A stretch of 64,000 bases of DNA from Prauserella flavalba (GCF_003202235.1 NZ_MASU01000011.1:62001-126000), one strand, 5' to 3'. Counted from the first letter of the stretch, positions 7,487 to 16,579 are shown. Numbers and translations: made by a program. The notes: generated by a model not told the origin, from the letters alone.

Positions 7487-7939
7487 TCATGCGCGCTCGG
7501 CGGCGGCGGTCAGGCGGGTGGCGAGGAAGCGGACCGCCGTGTGCAGGGCGGTGCGCAGCAGCGGGCCCGTGCCGGGGACGCGTTCGGTGAAGGAGCCTCG
7601 CCAGGTGAGGTCGGTCCCACCTGCGTCGTTCGGCGTGAACAGCACCTCGGCGCGGTAGTCGCGCACGGGTGCGCTCGCGTCGGCGAACGTGTAGACGTGC
7701 CTGTGGGGCGGCTCGTAGACCACGGTCTGCTCGCCGAGCAGCACCGGCCACAACCCCACCCTGCGCACGGCGCCCACCCCGCCCGGCGCCTGCTCGCCGC
7801 GACGGGCCCAGCTCGACTGCAGCACCAGCGGGCGTGCCCAGCTCGACCACCGCTCGCCGTCGGTCTCCAGCCGGAACAGGGTCTCCGGCGCCGCGGTGCT
7901 GGTGCGCCGCACCTCGAACGCGAACGTCTTGCCAACCAT
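7487..7939 (-). CDS. SRPBCC (START-like) domain protein
   Basis: A 150-residue protein with the single-domain SRPBCC pattern: an N-terminal strand FAFEVRRTSTAAPETLFRL, a central ligand-cavity region around WPVLLGEQTVVYEPPHRHVY, and a long C-terminal helix (LLRTALHTAVRFLATRL). Family members bind hydrophobic ligands or act as polyketide aromatases, but nothing here points to a specific ligand. ATG 7939 gives the normal family length; longer upstream frames are antisense to the FUSC gene. Its start is only 18 bases from the divergent FUSC start, so the two share a promoter region, and the transcripts may be leaderless. Confidence 0.85.
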   Translation of the reverse strand: MVGKTFAFEVRRTSTAAPETLFRLETDGERWSSWARPLVLQSSWARRGEQAPGGVGAVRRVGLWPVLLGEQTVVYEPPHRHVYTFADASAPVRDYRAEVLFTPNDAGGTDLTWRGSFTERVPGTGPLLRTALHTAVRFLATRLTAAAERA

Positions 7940-7957
7940 CGCAGCGAAGATACGGGA

Positions 7958-9913
7958 ATGGGCGAAGATGACGGGGTGAGCTCGACCCGTGCCGACCTGC
8001 CCGCGCCGCGCTGGCTCGTTCACCTCCTCCGCTCGACCCCCGCTCCGATCCCGTGGGCGAGAGCGGTGCGCGCGGCACTCGCGCTGGCGGTGCCGATCGC
8101 GGTGGGCTTCGCGTTCGACGAGCTCCAGCTCGGTGCGCTCGTCTCCAGCGGCGCCCTGCCGACCGTGCTCGCCGACGCCGCGGGCCCCTACCGCTACCGC
8201 GCGGTGCGGCTGTGCGGAGCGGCGGCGGCCGCGGTCATCGGGTTCTCGCTCGGCCTGCTCACCGGTGGCGAGCTGGCCCTGTCGATCCCGCTCGTCGTGG
8301 TCGTCTCGGCCGTGTCGGCGCTGATCAGCGCGGCGGGCAACAATGCGTCCATCGCGGCCCTGCAGCTGTTCGTGTTCACCGTGCTCGGCACCGGTCAGCA
8401 CACCGTCGGCACGGAGGCAGAGGCGGCGCTCGCGTGCTTCGTCGGCGGTGCGGCGTGGGGACTGGTCGTGGCGCTCGCGGGCTGGACGGTGCACGCCACG
8501 TCGCCCGAGCGGCACGCCGTCGCCCAGGTCTACATCGAGCTGGCCGCGCTGCACTCCGCGCAGGACGAGGCGACCTCGCTCGCCTCGCGCCAGCAGCTCA
8601 CGGCCGCCATGAACACCGCCTACGACCGGCTGCTCTCCGCCCGGTCGTGGCTGTCAGGGCGCGACGTCACCTACCGCAAGCTCCTGAACCTGCTCTCCGC
8701 CAGCACGCCCGCCGTCGAGGCCTCGGTGGCGATGGTCAACGCGGGCGCACGCGCGCCGAGGGACGTCATCGAGCACTTCACCGACCTGGCCACGGCCGTG
8801 CTCGCGGATGCTCCGCTGCCCGAGCCGCCCCGCAGCGAACACCCCGACCCCGCCGTCGCCGCGCTGTACCACGCCCTCGGCAAGATCAGCACCGAGCAGG
8901 AGCGCCAGCGCAGGGACCGCGTACCCGCGCGCACGCGCATCAGCGAGTGGCTGAGCCTCTTGGCCTCCGGTCCGCTCACGTGGATCGCCGCGCTGCGGTT
9001 GACGCTGTGCGTGGCACTGGCCGAGCTCGTCAGCCTGCTCGTGCCGGTCGAGCGCTCCTACTGGATCACGCTCACCGTCGGCATCGTGCTGAAACCCGAC
9101 TTCGGCTCGGTATTCGGCAGGGCGATCCTGCGCGGACTCGGCACGGTGGTCGGTGTTGGCATCGGCGCCGCCGTGCTGGGCATCGGCACGAGCGGACTGG
9201 GGCTGGTGGTGCTCGTCGCGCTGTTCGCGGCCGGCGCGGCCATCGGCAAGGTCCGCAACTACGGCATCCTCAGCGCGTTCGTGACACCGCTGATCATCGT
9301 CCAGATGGACCTGACCGCGGGTGGGGACTGGCCGCTCGTGCTCGCGAGGCTCGTCGACACCGTCATCGGCTGCGCCATAGTCCTCGTGTTCGGCTACCTG
9401 TTGTGGCCGGGCAGCAGGAAGCCGCGCGTCGGCGGGCGCCTGGCCGAGGTCGCCGACACGGTCGCGCTCTACGTCGAGTACGGGCTCCGGGCGGCCGAGA
9501 CACCGCAGGAACGGGCCGAGCGGTCGAGGCGGCGGCGCCGGGCGTATCGCGGGCTCGCCGACCTGCGGACGGCGTTCCAGCAGCTCGTGGTGGAGCCCTC
9601 CCCGGCGGGGCGCCAGGCCGCGGCGTGGTGGCCCGCGATCGTGGCGCTGGAGCAGCTCACCGACGCCGTCACGGCGGTGCTGGTGACGATCGAGCACGGC
9701 GCCGAACCACCCGCCGAGAAGGACGTCCGCCTGCTCGTCGAGGGGCTGGATGAGCTGGCCGCCGCAGTGCGCGAGCAGCGCGAACCCGCCGATGTCGACC
9801 TGCCCGGAGACGAGGAACTGTCCGGCATCGCCGACCAGCTCGAAAACGCGCTCGACGCCGTCCGGGGGCCGGATTTCACCAGGTCACGCTTCACTTTCCG
9901 GCGCCGAGGGTGA
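7958..9913 (+). CDS. FUSC-family membrane protein (aromatic-acid exporter type)
   Basis: A 651-residue integral membrane protein with two hydrophobic blocks of five to six helices each (about residues 30-165 and 350-490), separated and followed by charged helical cytoplasmic regions. This is the duplicated layout of fusaric-acid-resistance-like exporters. The second block contains VERSYWITLTVGIVLKPDFG, a characteristic FUSC segment. ATG 7958 (MGEDDG) is chosen; GTG 7976 is a possible alternative. It is divergent from the SRPBCC gene. Substrates in the family include aromatic carboxylates; the substrate here is unknown. Confidence 0.87.
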   Translation: MGEDDGVSSTRADLPAPRWLVHLLRSTPAPIPWARAVRAALALAVPIAVGFAFDELQLGALVSSGALPTVLADAAGPYRYRAVRLCGAAAAAVIGFSLGLLTGGELALSIPLVVVVSAVSALISAAGNNASIAALQLFVFTVLGTGQHTVGTEAEAALACFVGGAAWGLVVALAGWTVHATSPERHAVAQVYIELAALHSAQDEATSLASRQQLTAAMNTAYDRLLSARSWLSGRDVTYRKLLNLLSASTPAVEASVAMVNAGARAPRDVIEHFTDLATAVLADAPLPEPPRSEHPDPAVAALYHALGKISTEQERQRRDRVPARTRISEWLSLLASGPLTWIAALRLTLCVALAELVSLLVPVERSYWITLTVGIVLKPDFGSVFGRAILRGLGTVVGVGIGAAVLGIGTSGLGLVVLVALFAAGAAIGKVRNYGILSAFVTPLIIVQMDLTAGGDWPLVLARLVDTVIGCAIVLVFGYLLWPGSRKPRVGGRLAEVADTVALYVEYGLRAAETPQERAERSRRRRRAYRGLADLRTAFQQLVVEPSPAGRQAAAWWPAIVALEQLTDAVTAVLVTIEHGAEPPAEKDVRLLVEGLDELAAAVREQREPADVDLPGDEELSGIADQLENALDAVRGPDFTRSRFTFRRRG

Positions 9914-9968
9914 CCACGAAGGGAGTCCTCCCGTTGCGCTCGGCCCTGGATGCTGGTGGATTGGGTAC

Positions 9969-10223
9969 ATGGGCATCAACTTCAACGAGCTCAAGAAGAA
10001 GGCTCAGGACGCACTGAGCAAGAACAGCGACAAGGTCGAACAGGGTCTCGACAAGGCGAGCGGCTTCGCCAAGTCGAAGTTCGGCAACAAGTCCGACCAG
10101 ATCGACAACGCGACCAAGAAGGCCAAGGAGTTCCTGCACAAGAACGCGGGCGGCGAAGGCGGCGGCCAGCCGGGCCAGGGCGGTCCGCAGACCCCGCCTC
10201 CGAACCCGCCGCAGAACCCGTAA
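9969..10223 (+). CDS. Rv0909-like small antitoxin-type protein
   Basis: An 84-residue, Lys/Asp-rich helical protein (INFNELKKKAQDALSKNSDK, then KVEQGLDKASGFAKSKFGNK) with a disordered Gly/Pro/Gln tail. The repeated amphipathic Lys/Asp pattern matches the Rv0909 antitoxin family. In mycobacteria Rv0909 is paired with the SRPBCC-type toxin Rv0910. Here an SRPBCC protein lies about 2 kb away on the other side of the FUSC gene and is not adjacent, so a toxin-antitoxin pair cannot be claimed. ATG 9969 is chosen; longer frames read through the end of the FUSC gene. It could equally be a stress-associated, CsbD-like helical protein. Confidence 0.75.
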   Translation: MGINFNELKKKAQDALSKNSDKVEQGLDKASGFAKSKFGNKSDQIDNATKKAKEFLHKNAGGEGGGQPGQGGPQTPPPNPPQNP

Positions 10224-10232
10224 CCGCTGGAG

Positions 10233-11210
10233 TCAGCCCACCTCACCGGTCAGGACGTCGCCGTCCAGGCCGGTGATCCGGCCACCACGCTCGCCGAGCG
10301 CGAGCAGCCCGTCGCGAGCGTCGGGCGCACCGAGATCGACGCGGACCCCGGTGCGTGGGGCCGTCCTGTGCTTGTCGAGCCTCTGCAGGCCCTCGTGCCC
10401 GGCGTCGATGGTCGCCGCGAGCCCGCCCGTCGACGCGAGTGACCCGCGCGCGGCGCCGAGCTTGCCGAGCGCCTCGTCGAGCACGGGCAGCAACGCCGCG
10501 CGGTTGCCCTCGGTCATGGCCCGCACCAGCTCGGGCCGGGTGCCCGCCACGCGGGTGCCGTCGGCGAACGAACCGGCGGCGAGCGCGGCCGCGAGCGGAC
10601 CGCCGTAGGCGCCGACGGACGCGAGCACCGCCGCGAGCAGGTGCGGCAGGTGCGAGATCCGGGCCACCACCTCGTCGTGCGCGGCGGCGCGCAGCGGCAC
10701 CACGTGCGCACCCGCGTCGAGCGCGAGCGCGGCGACCTCCCGCCACGCGCCGAGCTCGGTGTCCTCCTCCACGCAGGCCACCCACGCGGCACCGGAGAAC
10801 AGCGTCGGCGTGCCGGCCGCCCAGCCCGACCGCGCCGTGCCCGCCATCGGATGCCCACCGCAGTACCGAGCCCGAGGCGCGAGCCTGCGGACCGCGTCGA
10901 GCACGGGCAGTTTCACGCTCGTCACGTCGGTGAGCAGGCAACCCGGTGCGTGCTCACCGACGAGGGCCAGCACGTCGTCGACGGCCGGCAGCGGCACCGC
11001 GAGCACCACGAGCGCGTCGCGTTCCCCCGCTCTGCGCAGGGCTGCCACCACGTCGATGGTCGCGTCGTAGCCGTCTGCCACCGCCGCCTCGACGTCCACA
11101 GTGGACCGCGTTGCTCCCCATGCGGTCCTGCCTGCCGCCGAGGCGGCCCGCAGCACGGAACCGCCGATGAGCCCGAGTCCGATCACGCACACGTCACGCA
11201 CGGCGCCCAT
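10233..11210 (-). CDS. tyrA: Prephenate dehydrogenase (tyrosine biosynthesis)
   Basis: A 325-residue NAD(P)-dependent enzyme that oxidatively decarboxylates prephenate (or arogenate) in tyrosine synthesis. The N-terminal Rossmann motif is GLGLIGGS (about residues 11-18), and the family motif GGHPMAGTARSG near 118 contains the catalytic His. The C-terminal helical dimerisation region includes DEVVARISHLPHLLAAVLA. The Glu/Asp after beta-2 is replaced by a TRS segment (WGATRS), which would suit NADP. It converges with the small protein at 9969-10223, 9 bases apart. There is no fused chorismate mutase or ACT domain. Confidence 0.93.
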   Translation of the reverse strand: MGAVRDVCVIGLGLIGGSVLRAASAAGRTAWGATRSTVDVEAAVADGYDATIDVVAALRRAGERDALVVLAVPLPAVDDVLALVGEHAPGCLLTDVTSVKLPVLDAVRRLAPRARYCGGHPMAGTARSGWAAGTPTLFSGAAWVACVEEDTELGAWREVAALALDAGAHVVPLRAAAHDEVVARISHLPHLLAAVLASVGAYGGPLAAALAAGSFADGTRVAGTRPELVRAMTEGNRAALLPVLDEALGKLGAARGSLASTGGLAATIDAGHEGLQRLDKHRTAPRTGVRVDLGAPDARDGLLALGERGGRITGLDGDVLTGEVG

Positions 11211-11219
11211 CCTGCCGTA

Positions 11220-12449
11220 TCAGCGCAAGGCGTCCAGTGCGAAGGCCGCGTACATGGCCACGCCGTTCGCCATCGCGGCCTCGTCGTAGTGGACCCGGTT
11301 CGAGTGGTTGGGCGCGGCCTCCTCCGGCGCGGTGTCCGGCGGGCACGCGCCGAGGAACGCGAACGCGCCCGGCACCCGTTGCAGCACGTAGGAGAAGTCC
11401 TCCGCGCCCATGATCGGGTCGGCCATCTCCACGACGTTGTCCGCGCCGAGCACCTCGCCGGCCAGCTCCAGCACCCGGGCGGCCTCGCCGGCGTCGTTGA
11501 CCGTGGTCGGGTAGCCGGGCTCGATGTCGGGCAGCACGCGGCAGCCGTGCGCTGCCGCGACGCCCTCGCACACCTTGTGCAGCTCGGCGTGCACCAGCGA
11601 GCGCGTGCGCTCCGACAGCGTGCGGATGGTGCCCTCCAGCACCGCGGTCTCCGGGATGACGTTGGTGGTGGTGCCCGCCTCGATCCTGGTGACCGACAGC
11701 ACCGCGGGGTCGAAGACGCCGATCCGGCGCGTGATCATCGTCTGCAGTGCACCCACCATCGCGGCCGCCGCCGGCACGGGGTCCACGGCGTTCTGCGGCA
11801 TCGAGCCGTGCCCGCCCCTGCCGGTGACCTTCACGTGGAAGCTGTCCGCCGACGCCATGATCGGACCCGGCCTCGTGGCGAGTCGCCCGCTCGGCAGGTT
11901 GGCGAAGATGTGCAGCCCCAGTGCGCGTTCCACCCGCGTTCCCGCCGCGTCGAGCACACCCTCGTGGATCATGTGCCGGGCTCCGTGATAACCCTCCTCG
12001 CCCGGCTGGAACATGAACACCACCGAGCCGGCCAGCTCCTCGGTGCGGCCCGCGAGCAGCCGCGCCGCCGAGGCGAGCATCGCGACGTGCGTGTCGTGAC
12101 CGCACGCGTGCATCGCACCGGCTACTTCGGACGCGTACTCCGCGCCGGTGTCCTCCGGCATCGGCAGCGCGTCCATGTCCCCGCGCAGCAGCACGGCGGG
12201 TCCCGGCCGCGCGCCGCGCAGCACGGCCGTGACCGAGGTGGTCGAGCGCCCGCGCGTGATCTCCAGCGGCAGGTCGCCGATGGCCTCCAGCACCGCTTCC
12301 TGCGAGCGGGGCAGGCTCAGCCCGATCTCCGGATGCCGGTGCAGCCGCCTGCGCAGGGCGATCGTCGTCAGTTGGAGGGCTTCGGCCTCGGCGCGCAGCC
12401 CGGCGAAGCGGGCGTCGGGCAGGGAGGGCAACTCGGTGGGTCCCGTCAT
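11220..12449 (-). CDS. M20-family amidohydrolase (N-acyl amino acid or hippurate hydrolase type)
   Basis: A 409-residue metallo-aminoacylase-like enzyme. Metal and catalytic motifs are present: RGDMDALPMPEDTG, HACGHDTHVAM, PGEEGYHGA, a dimerisation-domain GRGGHGSMPQ, and a C-terminal MGAEDFSYVLQ. These place it in the M20D group (AmaA, HipO, IAA-amino-acid hydrolases), which release amino acids from N-acyl conjugates. ATG 12449 is chosen by family length. It ends 9 bases before the tyrA start and both lie on the minus strand, so co-transcription is likely. The precise substrate is unknown. Confidence 0.92.
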   Translation of the reverse strand: MTGPTELPSLPDARFAGLRAEAEALQLTTIALRRRLHRHPEIGLSLPRSQEAVLEAIGDLPLEITRGRSTTSVTAVLRGARPGPAVLLRGDMDALPMPEDTGAEYASEVAGAMHACGHDTHVAMLASAARLLAGRTEELAGSVVFMFQPGEEGYHGARHMIHEGVLDAAGTRVERALGLHIFANLPSGRLATRPGPIMASADSFHVKVTGRGGHGSMPQNAVDPVPAAAAMVGALQTMITRRIGVFDPAVLSVTRIEAGTTTNVIPETAVLEGTIRTLSERTRSLVHAELHKVCEGVAAAHGCRVLPDIEPGYPTTVNDAGEAARVLELAGEVLGADNVVEMADPIMGAEDFSYVLQRVPGAFAFLGACPPDTAPEEAAPNHSNRVHYDEAAMANGVAMYAAFALDALR

Positions 12450-12522
12450 GGCTCGATATTGACACGGACCCGGTTGTGGTTTCGGCGATCGGCGAGGGGG
12501 TCCGCGGGTATACGGTGGGCGC

Positions 12523-13005
12523 ATGGCGGTGAAGGAGCCGATCACGGGGTTCGCGGTGGCCGTCGTGCGCGAGGACGGCAAGTGGCGATGCAGCCCGCTC
12601 GACACGGCCGCGCTCAGCGAACTGGACGCCGCGATCACGGAGCTGCGGAAGTTGCGCTCGACCGGTGCGGTCTTCGGCCTGCTCGCCGTCGACGACGAGT
12701 TCTTCGTCATCGTCCGGCCGACACCTGGCGGTGCGTCGTTGCTGTTGTCCGACGCTGCGGCCGCACTGGACTACGACATCGCGGCCGACGTGCTGGACCT
12801 GTTGCGCGTAGAACCACCCGACGAGGACGACGACGTGATCTGGCCCGAGGGCGACCTCGAGGTGCTGGCCGATCTCGGCATGCCCGGCCCCGAGCTGGAG
12901 GTCATCGTCAACGAGGTCGAGCTGTACCCGGACGAGCAGCTGCAGATGATCGCCCAGCGCTGCGGGTTCGCCGACGAGTTCGGCAAGCTGCTCGACGACC
13001 TGTGA
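12523..13005 (+). CDS. tRNA adenosine deaminase-associated protein
   Basis: A 160-residue acidic protein (VEPPDEDDDVIWPEGDLEVL) of the small actinobacterial family encoded immediately before tadA. Its GTG/TGA overlap with tadA (stop at 13003-13005, tadA start at 13002) shows tight coupling. The family has no assigned biochemical activity that I know of. The fixed gene order suggests a role in folding, targeting or regulating the deaminase. No catalytic residues or membrane segments are visible. Confidence 0.88.
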   Translation: MAVKEPITGFAVAVVREDGKWRCSPLDTAALSELDAAITELRKLRSTGAVFGLLAVDDEFFVIVRPTPGGASLLLSDAAAALDYDIAADVLDLLRVEPPDEDDDVIWPEGDLEVLADLGMPGPELEVIVNEVELYPDEQLQMIAQRCGFADEFGKLLDDL

Positions 13006-13487
13006 GGCCGGGCGACACCGACGCCGTGCGGGCGGCCATCCGCGCGGCGCGGCGCGCGACCGGCACCGAGGACGTCCCGATCGGCGCGGTGGTTCTCGCT
13101 CCCGACGGCACCGAGCTGGCCAGCGCGCACAACGCCCGCGAGGAGCTCGGTGATCCCACGGCACATGCGGAGGTGCTGGCGCTGCGGGCGGCGGCGAGCC
13201 GCTTCGGTGACGGCTGGCGGCTGGAGGGCTGCACGCTCGCGGTGACGGTGGAGCCGTGCACGATGTGCGCGGGCGCGCTGGTGCTCGCGCGCGTCGCGCG
13301 GCTGGTGTTCGGGGCGTGGGAGCCGAGGACGGGCGCGGTCGGCTCGCTGTGGGACGTGGTGCGCGACCGGCGGCTGAACCACCGGCCGGAGGTGGTCGGC
13401 GGGGTGCTGGCCGGGGAGTGTTCGGCGCTGCTGGAGGATTTCTTCGCTGGCAGGCGCGGACCTGGTGACCCGTTCGAAGCGCGCTGA
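13002..13487 (+). CDS. tadA: tRNA-specific adenosine deaminase
   Basis: A 161-residue zinc-dependent deaminase that converts the wobble A34 of tRNA-Arg(ACG) to inosine. The active-site motifs are intact: HAE (THAEVLAL, Zn ligand His and proton-shuttle Glu) and PCTMCAGAL (Zn-binding cysteines). The length is typical. GTG 13002 overlaps the stop of the preceding associated protein. tRNA-Ser(CGA) lies 23 bases downstream. Confidence 0.95.
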   Translation: MRPGDTDAVRAAIRAARRATGTEDVPIGAVVLAPDGTELASAHNAREELGDPTAHAEVLALRAAASRFGDGWRLEGCTLAVTVEPCTMCAGALVLARVARLVFGAWEPRTGAVGSLWDVVRDRRLNHRPEVVGGVLAGECSALLEDFFAGRRGPGDPFEAR

Positions 13488-13510
13488 GCCGATGCAGTAT
13501 CGTATCCGGC

Positions 13511-13598
13511 GGTAGCGTGTCCGAGCGGCCGAAGGAGCACGACTCGAAATCGTGTGACGGGTGATCCCCGTCCGTGGGTTCAAATCCCACCGCTACCG
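13511..13598 (+). tRNA. tRNA-Ser(CGA)
   Basis: An 88-base class II tRNA. The acceptor stem is GGTAGCG (13511-13517) paired with CGCTACC (13591-13597), followed by discriminator G at 13598. The anticodon stem-loop CGACT-CGA-AATCG has the anticodon CGA at 13545-13547. A long variable arm (TGTGACGG...CCGTCCG) and the TPsiC segment GGGTTCAAATCCC are present. The 3' CCA is not encoded. Confidence 0.97.
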
Positions 13599-13602
13599 CT
13601 CT

Positions 13603-13643
13603 CGATCGGGGCGGGCATTCCACGTGGATGCCCGCCCCGATCG
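13603..13643 (+). terminator. Hairpin terminator after tRNA-Ser(CGA)
   Basis: The arms 13603-13618 (CGATCGGGGCGGGCAT) and 13628-13643 are perfectly complementary over 16 bases around a 9-base loop. It begins 4 bases after the tRNA. No long T-run follows, as is common in high-GC actinomycetes. Confidence 0.75.
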
Positions 13644-13732
13644 CATTCCAGGGTTTTACGCACTGTGGTCACAGTCGAATTACTTCACTCAATCGGGTGA
13701 AACATTCTCACTCGATCTAGCGAAAAGCGGGC

Positions 13733-16573
13733 ATGTCGTCCGCATGGAAGCGTTCGTTCTCGCGCGCGTTTGCGCTGTTCGGGGTCACCCTCATGGCCCT
13801 GGGCCTGCTGGTCGGGCTGCCACCCCGACAGGCCGCCGCCGTGCCCGCCCTGCCCGACGGGTTCGTGCTGAGGGACCAGCAGAGCGGCCAGGAAGCCTTC
13901 GACCTCACCGACTTCGCCTACCTGCCCGACGGCAGCGTGCTCACCACCGGCAAGCGCGGCAAGCTCGCCTGGGTCTCGGCCGACGGCACCCGCACCAGGA
14001 CGGTCGCCACGCTCGCCGTGGAGACAGTTCAGGACATGGGCCTCGTCGGCCTCGCCGTCGCGCCCGACTACGAGACCTCCCGCAAGATCTACCTGGCCCG
14101 CTCGGTACCCACCGGCGGCGGCGCCTACAACATCCGCCTCGCCGCCTGGACCGTCACCGGTACCGGTGAGCCGACGGGCATCACCGGCGAGACCACGCTG
14201 CTGCAGGTGCCCGGCGACGCCACCGTGCACGGCATCACGGGCATCATCCCCGCCGACGACGGCACGCTCTGGGTCTCGATCGGCGACATCGCCCACTTCG
14301 TCGGCACCGACACCAAGGCGCTGCGCGCACTCGACATCGACGCGGTGCAGGGCAAGATCCTGCACATCCTGCCGAACGGCAACGGTGTCCCCGGCAACCC
14401 GTACTACGACGCCGCGAACCCCGGTTCGGCCAGGAGCAAGGTGTTCGCCAGCGGCTTCCGCAGCCCGTTCCGGTTCTCCCTCGACCCCCGCACCGGCCTG
14501 CCCGTGGTCGGCGACGTCGGCTACCAGACGTGGGAAGAGGTCGACCTCGTCAAGCCCGGCTTGAGCTACGGCTGGCCGTGCTGGGAGGGCAACTCGCGCA
14601 CACCCGGCTACAGCAACCTCGCCGCGTGCACGGGCGTCGGCAACACCGCGCCGCTCGTGGCCTACCACCACGGCGGCGACATCGACCAGGGCAACAGCGT
14701 CACCGGCGGCATCTTCTACACCGGCACGTCCTATCCGGAGCAGTACCGGAACACGTACTTCTTCGGTGACTACGTCGGCAAGAAGCTGTGGACGATGCAG
14801 TTCACGCCGCAGGGCACGGTCACGAGGCCGAGGGAAAACCCGCCCTTCGGCACCGACATCGGCGGCCCGGTGAAGTTCGCGACCGGACCCGGTGGTGACA
14901 TCGTCTACGCCGACATCATGTCGGGGCGGCTGCGCAGGCTGAGCTACGTGCCGGGTAACTCCGAGCCCGTGGCGAAGGCGTCCACCAGCACCGACCCGGC
15001 CACCCGCACGGTGACCTTCGACGCGTCCGAGTCCATCGACTACGACGGCGACCGGCTCACATACGAGTGGGACTTCGGCGACGGCACCACCGGCACCGGC
15101 GTGACCGCGACCCACACCTACCCGGCGGCACCGGAGACGTTCACCGCCCGGCTGACCGTGACCGACCCGCTGGGGCTCGCCGCGAGCATCGACATCACCG
15201 TGGTTCCGGGCAACTACGCCCCCGTGATCACACCCGTGACACCGGAGGGCCTCGACTTCGCCGTCGGCGAGCAGGTCGAGGTGACGGTGAACGCGACCGA
15301 CGCCGAGGACGGCCCCCTCGCCGTGGAGTGGACCAGCGCCGTGGTGCACTGCGCCGAGGAGGACACCTGCCACGCGCACAGCGGTCCCGCCGGCGAAGGC
15401 CCCACGGTGAGCATGCCGTTCACCGACCACCCGGACTCGCGGATGGAGTTCACGGCCAGGGCGACCGACAGCGACGGGGTGTCCACGACCTACACCTACG
15501 TGGCCGCGCCGAGGGAACACCGCGTGACACTCACCAGCAACGTGCCGACCGCCCTGGAGATGCCCGACGAGGGCGTCGGCGGCAGCACCGCGATGGTCAC
15601 CGAGGGTGCGCTGCTGAAGATCGAGGCCGCGGGCACCGCCAGCGACGGGCTCTCGACGTTCGCGCGGTGGACCGACGGACCGACCACGGCGACGCGCACG
15701 ATCACGATGGGCGAGAGCGACCTGACGCTCAACGCCGAGTACGCGACCCCGGTGCAGCAGCGCTACGACTCCGATCCCGGGTTGCGCTCGGTGCTCGGCT
15801 CGCCGGTGGGACCCGAGGTGATCGAGGGCGGCGTGTACTACCGCACCTACGCGAACGGGCGGCTCTACTGGTCGGCGCCGACGGGCACGAAGGCCGTGAT
15901 GGGCGCCATCTACGACCGCTACCTCGCGCTCGGCGCGCACCGCACGCTCGGCCCGCCGACGATCGACGAGACGGCGACCCCTGACGGCGTCGGCCGGTAC
16001 AACCACTTCGCAGGCCTGCCCGGCGGCGGGCCGGCGTCGGTCTACTGGACGCCGAGCACCGGTGCACATGGCATCTGGGGCGAGATCCGCAAGAAGTGGG
16101 CGGCGCTGGGCTGGGAGAAAGGTCCGCTCGGCTACCCGACCACGGACGAGACGGCGACGCCGGACCGGGTCGGCCGGTACAACCATTTCTCGAAGACCGG
16201 CTCGATCTACTGGACCCCGGCCACGGGTACGCACGGCATCTGGGGCGAGATCCGGAAGCGGTGGGCGGCGCTGGGCTGGGAGAACGGTCCGCTCGGCTAC
16301 CCGACCACCGACGAAGGGAAGACCCCCGACGGCCGCGGCCGGTACAACCACTTCTCCAAGACCGGTTCGATCTACTGGACCGCCGGCACCGGCGCCCGGG
16401 ACATCTACGGTGCGATCCGGACTCGCTGGGCCTCGCTCGGCTGGGAACGCTCCTACCTCGGCTATCCGACGAGCGGCGAGTTCGCCATCACGGGCGGCCG
16501 CAGGAACAACTTCCAGCACGGCTACATCCAGTGGACCGCCGCGACGGGAGCCGTGATCGACCGGAGGTACTAG
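13733..16573 (+). CDS. Secreted PQQ-type sugar dehydrogenase with PKD domain and LGFP repeats
   Basis: A 946-residue exported protein. The signal peptide is residues 1-36 (basic start, hydrophobic core FGVTLMALGLLVGL, then a PRQAAA cleavage region). Residues about 40-405 form a glucose/sorbosone dehydrogenase-like beta-propeller (DMGLVGLAVAPDYE, FRSPFRFSLDPRTG, YGWPCWEGNSRTPG). A PKD domain follows (EWDFGDGTTGTGVTATHTYP), then Ig-like segments. From about 675 to the end there are four or more LGFP-type repeats (WAALGWEKGPLGYPTTDE), which anchor proteins to the arabinogalactan cell wall in related organisms. It probably oxidises or binds an extracellular sugar or polyol while held at the envelope. 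The hairpin at 16580 terminates it. Confidence 0.9.
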   Translation: MSSAWKRSFSRAFALFGVTLMALGLLVGLPPRQAAAVPALPDGFVLRDQQSGQEAFDLTDFAYLPDGSVLTTGKRGKLAWVSADGTRTRTVATLAVETVQDMGLVGLAVAPDYETSRKIYLARSVPTGGGAYNIRLAAWTVTGTGEPTGITGETTLLQVPGDATVHGITGIIPADDGTLWVSIGDIAHFVGTDTKALRALDIDAVQGKILHILPNGNGVPGNPYYDAANPGSARSKVFASGFRSPFRFSLDPRTGLPVVGDVGYQTWEEVDLVKPGLSYGWPCWEGNSRTPGYSNLAACTGVGNTAPLVAYHHGGDIDQGNSVTGGIFYTGTSYPEQYRNTYFFGDYVGKKLWTMQFTPQGTVTRPRENPPFGTDIGGPVKFATGPGGDIVYADIMSGRLRRLSYVPGNSEPVAKASTSTDPATRTVTFDASESIDYDGDRLTYEWDFGDGTTGTGVTATHTYPAAPETFTARLTVTDPLGLAASIDITVVPGNYAPVITPVTPEGLDFAVGEQVEVTVNATDAEDGPLAVEWTSAVVHCAEEDTCHAHSGPAGEGPTVSMPFTDHPDSRMEFTARATDSDGVSTTYTYVAAPREHRVTLTSNVPTALEMPDEGVGGSTAMVTEGALLKIEAAGTASDGLSTFARWTDGPTTATRTITMGESDLTLNAEYATPVQQRYDSDPGLRSVLGSPVGPEVIEGGVYYRTYANGRLYWSAPTGTKAVMGAIYDRYLALGAHRTLGPPTIDETATPDGVGRYNHFAGLPGGGPASVYWTPSTGAHGIWGEIRKKWAALGWEKGPLGYPTTDETATPDRVGRYNHFSKTGSIYWTPATGTHGIWGEIRKRWAALGWENGPLGYPTTDEGKTPDGRGRYNHFSKTGSIYWTAGTGARDIYGAIRTRWASLGWERSYLGYPTSGEFAITGGRRNNFQHGYIQWTAATGAVIDRRY

Positions 16574-16579
16574 CCGACT

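Noticed and set aside
13685-16519. A 944-codon antisense frame across the sugar dehydrogenase gene
   Set aside because: The plus strand contains a signal peptide, propeller, PKD and LGFP repeats. The antisense frame is Arg/Val/Gly-rich without domain features.
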